Below, piece after piece: positions 36,433-48,400 of a DNA stretch of 64,000 nucleotides. The notes beneath the pieces were generated by a model. It ran no database searches. It saw nothing but the letters and a program-made list of their open reading frames with translations, and was not told the origin of the DNA. A program made the position numbers and the translations under genes. The stretch's first letter is position 1. Every line of letters starts with the position of its first letter. Location: assembly GCF_002575655.3 (NCBI RefSeq), contig NC_053035.3:381711792-381775791 (forward strand), given 5' to 3'. Origin of the DNA: Aegilops tauschii subsp. strangulata. Lineage: Eukaryota; Streptophyta; Magnoliopsida; Poales; Poaceae.

Positions 36433-39400
36433 TCAGGCTGTAGAATCTGATGGAGCAGCACGATCTCCACCTTTTTTCCGCCATTGCTCTTGAACAACGA
36501 AGCGAATGTCTGATAGTCTGGCTTCAAAACCATTCATATCTTGACGACATTTCTCAAACACTATTCTTGTTTCCGAAACAACGTCCATTAGGGATTGGAC
36601 TTGTGTCTGGAGCACAGATATATCACTCTGTCTAGCAGGAAGATTTTGTTCAGTAGGCGATTTGGACGAGGTTACCTTGACAACCAACCCAGAATTACGC
36701 AGGAAGGTGCTTTTTGCACTGTTAGTGGAGAGATACTGACGCACTGCAGCAAGAGGTGACATTGTGCCTGTAGTAGCCTCGTCACCTTCAGGTGGTTGTG
36801 GCTGTTCAATCATTTGTTCCATAGCTTCCTGAAAGTTTGAACTTGTAGATTAGTGTACCAGATAAGTTACTAATGAGACAAAAACAAACAAAGTAGGTTA
36901 AACGTTTATACATAACTTATTTTGGTGAACTACTGTAATACATTAGCATGTATTGTAGTGCCAACTACATAATAAAATCACTTTTGGAATATATGTCCAT
37001 GTAGCATGCCTACTGTATTGTCTATTTCCTCACATTCGTTGACATCTAAGGATAAAGAGACATGGTTTAAAGTAGGATGAACATAGTATGGCATCATTCA
37101 TATCATGGGCAAACAGATAGAAAACAAACATGCTATTTTATCATTGTGTGCGCACGTGAATATAACAACTAGATTATAGATCAAGCCCAAAAGAATATCC
37201 TTCATCTCTTTTAAACCATGTAAGGTGAAATGATACGTTAAGACAACTGTGAATAAAAGTGAACAGAGTAACTGACATTGGCTGCAAACCAAGTAGTTAA
37301 ATGAACACATCACAGTACCAATCAGTTCAAGGCAGGAGGAGTAAGGACTTACAACAGCGGCTTGAACTGGTGTGCTCATGCCCTTCATCTTGCTGGTGTG
37401 GCAATCCTTGAAGATTTGCACTGCATTCGGTTCAGGTTCTTTTTGGTCCGCACGGGCTTTCCTCTGTATTTGGAACAAGTCAATACAGATACAATAATAT
37501 GGCACAAAAAAAAGAAGGAAGTAGCAGCATTTACAAGAGCCTCGCAGTGTGCAATATAGCTACGAGATCCTGTTGTCTGTTGGAATTTCACTTTAGAATG
37601 GTTGGTTTTGTTCTTCAAACAGTTAGCCTAGAAGAAGATACACTTGTAAGGCACATACATAAATACAAGTTCAATATGTGGTCTGATCAAATACATATAG
37701 CCTACCTGATACTTTGGATCAGACCAGTGTTTAACGAGGGCTGTCCAGTCTTCATCTGTAATATATTCCACTGGAGATGTTTGGGCGATTTCATTGTTAG
37801 CCTTGCCTTCAAAGTGAGATTTTCGAAGGTGGTACCGATACTGTCGCAGAGCAGACTGGAAAATATGAGTGCATGCTTGTTTAGTTGCATCATCTTTCGG
37901 ATCCAACTTGAACCTCATCTGTTGAAAAAAGAATGTGAGTCTTATTAGGAGGAAGCTAGAAAGTATGGGACAGAGCAAGACAATATTACTAATTGCGATG
38001 AATAACATTACTTACGGATAAATGGTCAAGGAAGGTGTTAAACTGGGTATTGTCTTTCTCATTCCTATACTGGATCCACGTTGGGAGGATACGTGCATGA
38101 CACCTAACGGCTGCCTCTGATACTAACTTGGCTGACTCTGTAGCATCACGTGGCCTTTTTAAACCTGCCTCGAAATGGATCTCCATTCTTCCTCCTTTAG
38201 ATTTTGTTAATCTATCAAGCATTATCCCTGATGTCTGTTTCCGCTTGCGCCGTTGTGCTAGTTCAACAACGAATATGGAAAGTGTTAGTGTACATCAAAC
38301 TGTGAGAGTACATATAAAGGAGCATGCAACTACAACTTGACTCGGTCAGGTACCGTCTTGGTGTTGATGCTCATGAGGTTCATCTGATCTTGCCAAGTCC
38401 TGTTGTGTCAGAAGTGCTTCAGAAGTAGTGTTAGGCGTGAAGGCAGCTTGGGAACTGGCCAGTTCCGGAGCAAACGAACGAGTAACTGGTCGAGATGCTG
38501 GTACAGTTGAAGCGGATGCTGCAGCTGGTGGAGCAGGTGATACTGTGTTTGTAGATTTAGCCGGTGGACTTGGACCTTCTACTGCACTATAAGTACCAGC
38601 AGAATCTCGACGGCAGAACCTTTTCCGTTTCACCCGACGAGTAACAGCACTCCCTACTATATTATTTTCCTTGCTCTTTTTTGACTTTGCCATGTCAAGC
38701 TGTACCCACAACACAAAAGAATAAAATCACTCTTCAGAACTCATTGATGCATGATACAGACAAGCAATACTTTGATGTAAGACAACCGTATGAGGATGGA
38801 ATATGTAAGAAAAACAGGACGACATGAATATTCACAGCTACGATGTGCAAACTAAGCAGAAGGATTTTCAAGAAAATAGAAGTAATGCAAGCTAGACACC
38901 ATATGAAATATGCAACCAATATTACTCTGCCAAGTTAAAAGTGTCTTGTCATAAGTGGCAATTCGAAAAATTAGAAGCAGCACAACATAGAAATCAATGC
39001 AAGATGCAACCACTATCAAACCGCCATGTTAAAAGCATCCAATCATGAGTGACTGATGCGGGATACACAACGGCAGTACTTTGATGTAAGAACATGTTAT
39101 GATAGATAGATGCAGTGTATTCTAGACACAGAAAGCCATGTCATATGCACATGTATAACGTATAAACTCAGCAGGTGCAATTTAATCAAAATAGAAGAAA
39201 TACAGGCTAGACAACATATGCAACATGAAACCAATTATCACACTGTCAACTTAGAGCAAGCACCTGCGATGGTGGAGTACGGGAGATGAACTCATCATGT
39301 AGACTTGGGACTTCAACTTCATTAGCAGTAGAAGTGGCAAATCTAGAGAGTCTCTGTTGCGTCGGTGCGGAGGACCACCAACATCCCCTAACTTACTCTT

Positions 39401-42400
39401 TTCCTTCCTATTTTCTGATATTGCCTTATGAAGTCAAAACCATAAGAAGATGAATAAAATTAGCTCTGCATAACTGGTTGATGCATGATACAGACGAACA
39501 CTACTTTGATGTAAGGCAAGCGCAGGATAGGAGGATGGAATATATACAAAAAAAGACAGCGTTTCATATTCACACGTACGATAGGAGGATGGAATATGTA
39601 TGAAAAAACAGTAAGCGGAAGGCATTTCAACAAAATTAGAAGAAATGAAAGCTAGGCACCATATGAACATGCAATCAATATCACTCTATCAGGTAAAAAG
39701 TGTCTCGTCGTAAGTGCCATTTCAAGAAATTAGAAGCAGTACAAGCTAGAAGACAATGCAAGATGCAACCTACATCACAGTCCCAAGTTAAATGTGTCTT
39801 ATGGGTAAGTGATCGTTGCAGGTATAAGTTGTAAGCTACGCAGATGCAATTCAACATAATCAGAAGCAATACAAACTAGACATCATACGGAAAATGCAAC
39901 CACATATAACAGTTCCAAGTAAGAGCAAGCACCTGTGATGGTGGAGTAGGGGAGATGTGCTCATCATGTACACGTATGTTCTAGAAACAGGAACACGTGT
40001 CATATTCACATGCATTATGTGTAAAGTAAGCAGATGCAATTCAAGTTAGAAGCAATACAAGCTAGACATCATACGCAACATGCAACCACATATAATAGTG
40101 TCAAGTTAGAGCAAGCACCTGTGATGGTGGAGTAGGGGAGATGTTCTCATCATCTACACAACTACGTTGACTGTCCAGCCTTGTGTTGTCTTGCAAATCT
40201 TGTTGGGAGGATGGCGGAGTAGAATCTGTAGAGACCCCCTGTTTGAGTTGCTCCGAAGGACCACCATCATCCACTGCCGGACTAATTTCCTTCATCTGTA
40301 ATGATTTTGCATTGTGAAGTCAAACCAATAAGAAAAAGGAATAAAATTCGCTCTTCAGAACTCATTCATGCATGATACTGACAAACACTACTCGGATGAA
40401 AGGCAAACACATGATGCGAGGATGGAATATGTATGAAAAACAGGATGGTGTGACATATTCACACCTATGATGTGGTAACTAAGGAGAAGGCATTTCAACA
40501 AATTAGAAGCACTGCAAGCTAGACACCATATGAAAGATGCAACCGATATCACTCTGCCAAGTTCAAACTGTATGGCGTTTCAACAAATTAGAAGCAGTAC
40601 ATGCTAGAAATCATATGCAAGACACAACCAATATCATAGTGGTGACTTAAAGGTGCCTTACACTAGTAGGAAAAGGGGCTTTTACCCCCGTTCATAAGGG
40701 CCTTTAGTCCTGGTTCTGGAACCGGGACTAAAGGGTCGTTACTAATGCCCTAGCCCTTTAGTCCCAGTTCTTACACGAACCGGGACTAAAGGCCGTCCAC
40801 GTGGCCGGTGCGGGGAGCCCAGGCAGGAGGGCCTTTGGTCCCGGTTGGTGCCACCAACCGGGACCAATAGGCATCCACGCGTCAGCACCTGGCAGGAGCT
40901 GAGGTTTTTGTTTTTTTGAAAGGGGGTGGTTTAGGGGTTTTGGGGGGTTAATTTAGGTGTTTCATATATTGTGTTAGCTAGCTAATTAATAGAGAGAAGT
41001 GTCCTCTCTTATCTCCGTGCTTGGTCGACGCTACGTACTATATACGTATGGAGAGGAGTAGACACGCTAGCTAGTAATCAAATGAAGGAAACAGAAGATC
41101 GTCATGAACATATGCATACAGAGAGAAGTGATATCGACCACCTCTCCTTCTCCGAGATATTGGTCGAACAACAAGTTCTCGTATATCTATCCGACACTAC
41201 CGGCTACATATATACAATAATTATCTCTTACAATACAATCTCCTAATTATATTGTAGGAACACAGGGTCCACATAGTATTCTCCGTTTTCAGCGATCACG
41301 TGGTCAAGGAAGAATGCCGCCAATTCCTCTTGAATTCCTCGCATACGATCTTCTGCTAGGAGTTCATCCCGCTTCCGAAAAATCTAATTTGAAGAAGGGG
41401 GTCAATACATATATATATATGAATAAATGAAACTCAACACAAATGATGGTAATAAAATAAAATTGTGAATATTATTGCTTACGCACTTCATATTGTTCTT
41501 CAGTGTAGCCCCGCTCACAGGTATGGTAGCGGATGGACTCGCAAACGTAGTATCCATAGTAATTATTCCCGGGTTCCTGCCACAACCACTTTACAAGAAA
41601 CAGAGGTCAATCAGACTAATAAGCAAGCATGCTAAATGGTATTGATGAAACTACCGCTTGAATCACTAGGAGATGCGCGGAACATGCTACTATAGTACTT
41701 ACTTTCGGGTGATTAAATTGCAGCTTCTTCGGCAGTCCCGGGGCTTTTGAGGTGAATTTTCTCCAAACCCTGCCAGACAAAGAAAACAATTACTTGATAT
41801 CAGGAAATGAACAAAGTTGCTGATATGGTGGATAATGATCGATTTAACTTACTTCTGGAGCATTTGAGTCATGTTCGCATAGTCCTGGGGATCTTTTCGT
41901 CTCGAGTCTAAGACGGTTACTACTCCCGGCTCAAGCTTAATCTCTAGGAGAATATAGTGGAAGCTGCGCATGCATGTATAAGTCATCAATTACATTACCA
42001 TAACCTGGACTAATAAGGGAAACCGAATATGCACAAGACAGTAACACTCACTTGAAGTTGTAAGGAAAGAGTATTATATCTTTGTTTTGATTTAATACCA
42101 ATGATTGTAGCAAGTTGGCCTCGGCTTCTTTGGGATGTTTTTCAACCGTATATGCATCTATGAGATATGTGTTAATGAACCCAATATCACCGATTTGTCT
42201 TTTCTTCAATTCGGCGATCTTCAATCTGCATAATATAGTGAGGATAAGTATAAATACATGCAATGAAAGAGCTGACCTATATAGAGAGACTTAATGACAG
42301 AAGTAGTACTACTTACAGATAGTAGCAAGTGATCATTGTTTTATCGAGGGCCTTTTGATTGTAAAACTGGAAGAAATCCTCAAATGGAACATTCAGCAGT

Positions 42401-45400
42401 TCAATTCCAAAGAGGTCATGCTCCGATTTAACTCTCAGCGTCAAAGTACTCATCCCATCAGACTCTCTGCAGGTTTTCATGTACCAATCATGTAGTCTTC
42501 GCATCATTGTGCTTAGAGATCTGACATCTTTGACGAGAGGCTTCCCGTAATGGTATTTGTGTTCGTCCACCTCCATGATTTCATAATGTACATCGTCGGG
42601 CAGGTAATCTCCAAGATTGCTATAACCGGGCACAATCCTCGGATCATTAGCGACGATGTCTTTTGACACCTTGAGCGGGGGGCACGATTGGTTCGCTTGT
42701 TCACCGAGCTGGGCAATTTTTTTCCCAGCTCCTCGTTCTTTCATCCTTTTATCACTGACAATACTTCCCGACCGCTCCGCTTCCGCATATGTCTTTGCAA
42801 GAACGCGCTCATAGTTGCCTATCAGCGGAGACTTTGGTGGTTTTGTCAGGGCAGCCAGAGTGCGCTTTGCTTTCACCGGATCTACCTTCTCCTCCGGAGG
42901 TGGATGTTTCTTTGCTTTCACCCCTTCAAAGAAGTTCTTCACTTTGGCTCGCACGATCTTCACGTTCTCCTCCTCGGTCCTCTCATATGGTAACTTCTCT
43001 GGAGTCTTCAGAGAAGGACCGAATCTGTATTGCCTCCCGCCTCTGGCAGCTGTACTACTAGACGCCGGCAGAGCAGACGGAGCGGCTGCGGCTGTCTTCT
43101 TTCCTTGCTTACGAGGCGGAGGGGAAGGACTACGATGCGCCGGAGCAGCCGCAGCGGCGGCGGGTCTCTTCCGCCCTTGCTGACGAGGCGGAGAAGGAGG
43201 AGGCTGGCTTCTTTGGCGCGCCGGCGTTGGCGGAGAAGGAGGCGGAGTGCCGCCACGCGCCGGAGAAGGAGGCTGAGTGCCCTGATCACTCGCCGGAGGA
43301 GGAGGCGGAGTGCCCTTACTCGCCGGAGCCGTCCAGTTCGGAAGCTTGATGAGCTCCTTCCGCCATAGGCATGGAGTCTTCAGAGCTAAACCCAGCTGAG
43401 TCTCCCCTTCACCGGTAGGGTGGTCAAGCTGGAGGTCCTGAAATCCCTCCGTTATTTCATCCACCATCACCCTAGCATATCCTTCTGGAATCGGCCGGCA
43501 GTGGTAGGTTGCGCCGGGTTCAGTCGGTAAAACAGAGCCAACAGCCGCCTTGACTTTCAAGTTCTGCCATTCCGCCATAAGGTGGCAATGTTGAGACTCC
43601 GTGATAGCATCCATGGGGTAGCTAGCAGGAGCCGCATGCTCCAGCTGAGGCAGCTCGGTGGAAGCCACGCTGCTTCTCCGCTGAGATGGCGGTGTAGCTT
43701 CGGGGGCAGTTTCGGCATCTCGATTGCCGTCTCGTTCCTCTAGCACTTGAACCCTTTCGTGCAGCTTCTGAATTTGGATCTGCTCCACTTTTTTCCTCCT
43801 CTCCTGGGTTTTGTAACCGCCCGCATCCGGAAAACCAGCCTTCCATGGAACGGAGCCTGGCGTGCCTCGTGTCCGTCCAGGGTGCTCAGGATTCCCGAGG
43901 GCCATTGTGAGCTCGTCGTTCTCTCTGTCTGGAACGAACGTCCCTTGCTGCGCTGCATCGATATAGTGCTTAAGCTTCTTGACGGGTATTGCAAGTTGCT
44001 CGTCCGTCCAACGACACCTCCCTGATACAGGGTCCAAGGTTCCGCCAGCCCCGAAGAACCAAGTCCGGCAACGGTCTGGCCAGTTCATTGTCTCTGGTTC
44101 GATCCCTTTAAAGCAGATCCCTCTCAGACTTGGCCCACTTAGGCCGGGCTTTGAGGTAGCCACCTGACCCCGTGCGATGGTGAAGCTTCTTCTTCGCAGC
44201 ATTCTTCTTGTTTGTCGCTGACATCTTCTTACTCTTTTCCAATGTCTTGTGGGCCACAAATGCGGGCCAGTGATCTCTGATCTTCTCATACCGGCCGATG
44301 AATTCTGGTGTCTCTTCTTTGTCGACAAACGTTTTCAGCTCATTCTTCCACCTCCTGAATAGGTCTGCCATCTTCTTAAGAGCATGAGACTTGATTAATT
44401 TCTCTATAACTGGCTTCTCCGGATCCTCCTCTGGCGGTAGGGTGAAATTTGCCTTCAGCTCAGTCCAAAGATCATCTTTCTGCATATCATTGACATAAGA
44501 CACCTCAGGGTCTTCCTGCTTAGGCTTATACCATTGGTGGATGCTGATCGGGATCTTGTCCCTAACTAGAACCCTGCACTGAGCAGCAAAAGCATCCTTT
44601 GTCCGGAGGGGTTCAATCGGTTGGCCGTCGCGCGCAATTGCTGTGATCTCAAACCTTTCATCCGAGCGCAACTTTCTCTTTGGGCCTCGTCTCTTTACCG
44701 CAGTTGTGCTCGATTCGGAGGGCTAGAAAAAAGAAGAAAGACGAGTGTTAATTAATATGTGTACATACCAAAACAATGAATGCATCAATTAGCTAGTTAG
44801 CACAGGCTTAACTAATATATTTACCTGGCCGAACTCTGTTCGGTCACCGGAGCCGTCACCACGGGCTCCTTCTTGCACCAGCATTGGGTCACCGGAGCCA
44901 TCATAATCATGTCTTTCCTCCTCCACTCTTCGATCACCGTAGCCTGCTTCTTCACCCTGTTCTTCCAGACCATCATTGTCGTTAAGATACGACAAGATAT
45001 CACCTCCGGCTAAGATTATGTCCCCCAACACCGCTTCTGCTTGCTCATCTCGTCCGTGCTCCATTGTTTCTGCAAATATTACAACATGGCAATTATTACA
45101 CAAACATGACAGCAGGTGGATATATTAGTGCAAACGTAGACCTAGCTTATTCCGGGTTTGGGGTGGCCTAGGCAACGCTTCAAGGGTAGGGGCGCGGCAG
45201 GAGGGGGTAGGAGACCGACATCTTTTTTCTAGGGTTTGGGTGTCCTCGAGAGTTTTGGTCGAGCGAGAGGGCCGGGGGGTGCTCCCGTGGTATAAGTTAT
45301 CACGGTCGAGAGGGGGTATACATATCGACCGTCCATCATGTCGAAGTTATCTGGGAGGGAGTTATATATATCGACAACGACGACATACATACACGGGAAA

Positions 45401-48400
45401 ATAATGTTATCGGGGAGGGGGTATATCGACCCCCCCACGTGTTGAAGTTATCGGGAGGGGGTTTTATATCGACAACGACGACATACATACACGGGAAAAT
45501 AATGTTATCGAGGAGGGGGTATATCGACCCCCCTCGTGTTGAAGTTATCCCTCCTCGTGTTGAAGTTATCGGGAGGGGGTAATATCGACAACGACAACAT
45601 ACATACACGGGAAAATAATGTTATCGAGGAGGGGGTATATCGACCCCCCCACGTGTTGAAGTTATCAGGAGGGGGTTATATCGACAACGACGACATATAT
45701 ACACGGGAAAATAATGTTATCGGGGAGGGGGTATATCGACCCCCCTCGTGTTGAAGTTATCCCCCCTCGTGTTGAAGTTATCGGGAGGGGTATATATCGA
45801 CGACGACAGACCCGATAAAACATAAGAAAACGAAGAACAAATAAAAAGAGGAGAAGAAGAAAGGAATAGAGGAGAGGATTGAAGAAAAAAAAGAAGAAAA
45901 AAAAGAGGAGAAGAAGAAAGGAATAGAGGAGAAGAAGAAAAAATAGAATATTTTCTATTTCCTCTTCTTCTCCTCTATTCCTTTCTTCTTCTCCTCTTCT
46001 TTTTCTACTTTTTTCCTCTTCTTATTTATTTCTCCTCTTCTTCCTCTCCTCTTCTTCTTTCTTTCCTCTTCTTATTGTCATATATAAAAACTTTCTATAT
46101 ATGAACAAAAAACTTTCTATGAACAAAAAAACATTTTTGACATATATATTCATACATTTTGAACATCTACATACATACAATTTTTTTGTTCACATATACA
46201 TTATAGCCACATACACATATACATCACATATGAACAAAAAAATTAAACTAATAAAAATAAAAAAAACATATAGCCACATATGAACAAAAACATATGGCCA
46301 CATACATACACATATACATTATATATATGATTAAAAAACAATTAACTAATAAAAAAACAGAGCCGGGGCGGCGGCTCTCACAGCGGGGGCGGCTAGGGCG
46401 ATGGCGACGGCGGGGGCGGGACGGGGCGGGGGCGGCGAGGGCGCTGGCGAGCACGTGCGGGCCGGGCAGGGGGGCTCGGGGCGCCGAGGCGGCACGCGCG
46501 AGCAGGGGAGCACGAGGCGGGGCGGCGCGTGGGGGCAGGGCGACGGCGACGAGCACCGGGCGGCGACCCGTCAAGGCAAGGGCGCGGGGCGACGGCGACG
46601 AGGAGCGGGCGGCGACGGCGAGCACGGGCAGCCTGGCGGCGTCGGGGGCAACTAGCGATGGAAATCTGAAAATTTCCTAAGTGCTGGCTTATATAGCAAA
46701 GCCTTTGGTCCCAGTTCAACGCACAAACCGGGACGAATGCCACCCTTTAGTCCCGGTTGGTGGCACCAACCGGGACCAAAGGTCCCTTTTCAGCAGCCCA
46801 AAGGGTGGGAAGCGGCGGCCTTTGGTCCCGGTTGGTGGCACCAACCGAGACTAAGGGGGGGCATTGGTCCCGGTTGGTGCCACCAACCGGGACCAAAGGC
46901 CTTGCGCTGCCCGCGGCCAAAAGTTTAGTCCCACCTCGCTAGTTGAGAGGGGCTCGGAGTGGTTTATAAGCCCCACTACGGCTGCCCTCTCGAGCTCCTC
47001 TCAAATGCAGGCTTACGGGCCTAATGTCACACTGTGCTGTCTGTGGGCCTATTGGGCCTTCTGCGGGCCTGAATCCTGGCCCAGGTTGGATTTCTAGTCA
47101 TATTCAGGCCGTGGTGGCCCAATAGGTGGCGGTTTTTTAATTTTTTTTCCAGTTTTTTGGTTCTGTTTTTTGCATTATTTATTTTCTTTTGTTTTTTGCT
47201 TTATTTTTTAATTCTTTTTGCTTTTAGGTCAGCAAAATTATAAACTGTCTGTTAGTGCCATTAGTTTTAGAAAAAATATAAACTTTCTATTAGTGCCATT
47301 AGTTATTTATGAAAATTCTTTTTGCTGTATTTAGTTTTTTTGTTTTCTTTTTTGCTATATTTATTTTGTTTTGTTTCTACTTACAACAAAAAACTTATTT
47401 ATTTTATTTTGTTTCTAATTACTTATTTATTTTACTTTATGATAATTCTTTCTGCTATTAAAGTTTCTATCAAAAAAAGTTCTTTATGAAAATTCTTTTT
47501 GCTTTTAATGATTAAAAATAAAAAAGAGGCGCAATGCGCGTTGATTTGCTTCAAGCCTTTCGGAATAGTGTAGACTGCACTGCACATAGCTCGATGCAGT
47601 CTACCTTATTCCTCAAGGCTTGAAGCTAAGCAACGTGAGCATTGCGCCTCTTCTTCATCGTCTCTGCACTCAGGGCTTATAAACCGCTCCTAGTGCCTCT
47701 CAGCTAGCGAGGTGGGACTAAAAAACTGCTTAGCTAGTAAGAAACTCTTCATGCCATGAACAGGTACTAAAGGTGCTCGTGGGGCCACAGCCTCATTAGT
47801 ACCGGTTCGTGGCACCAACAGGGACCAAAGGGTGGAATTGGTCCCGGTTCGTGCCACCAACCGGGACCAATGGCCTTGCACAGCAGCGTGGTGCTGAGTT
47901 TAGTCCCACCTCGCTAGCTAAGAGAGAGCCGCACCTGTTTATAAGGTGCGGTGCGCCTGAGCTGTCGAGCTCCTCTCTAAAGCAGGCTTACGGGCCTAAC
48001 CTCTCTGTACATGCCTGTGGGCCTACTGGGCCTTCTGCGGGCCTGAATCCTGGCCCATGGATGGGTTTCTAATCGTATTCAGGCCGTGGTGGCCCAGTAG
48101 GTGGCATAATTTTTAATTTTTGGCCTGTTATTTTTCATGCATTTACTAATTATTTTGAGCTATAAGACCCTAAAATTGAAAAGCATTTCAAATGAACTCT
48201 GAAAAGGTTGAAAGTTGGCATGGTATCATCATTTCATCCACATAGCATGTGCAAGAAAGTTGAGAGGGTTACGGAAAAAACTAGATGCACTTCTTGTACA
48301 AAACGGACAATGGTATCATACTCGTCTATTACAAAGTTGGCATGGTATCATCATAATAGTTGCGGGAGAAAGTCTTCACTTTTTCTTCGCTTGTGTCATT

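Noticed and set aside
42688..43368. Plus-strand frames opposite the CACTA second gene
   Set aside because: Mirror frames of the minus-strand coding sequence; Arg-rich from the reverse of Pro/Ala codons.
45344..45800. Possible CRISPR-like array
   Set aside because: Spacing and units vary, no short constant repeat with unique spacers, and the organism is a plant. It is a minisatellite.
46248..46743. Long frames on both strands in the GC-rich block of the inner CACTA
   Set aside because: Ala/Arg/Gly/Pro runs from GGC/GCG repeats. Position downstream of a TATA box fits an untranslated leader.
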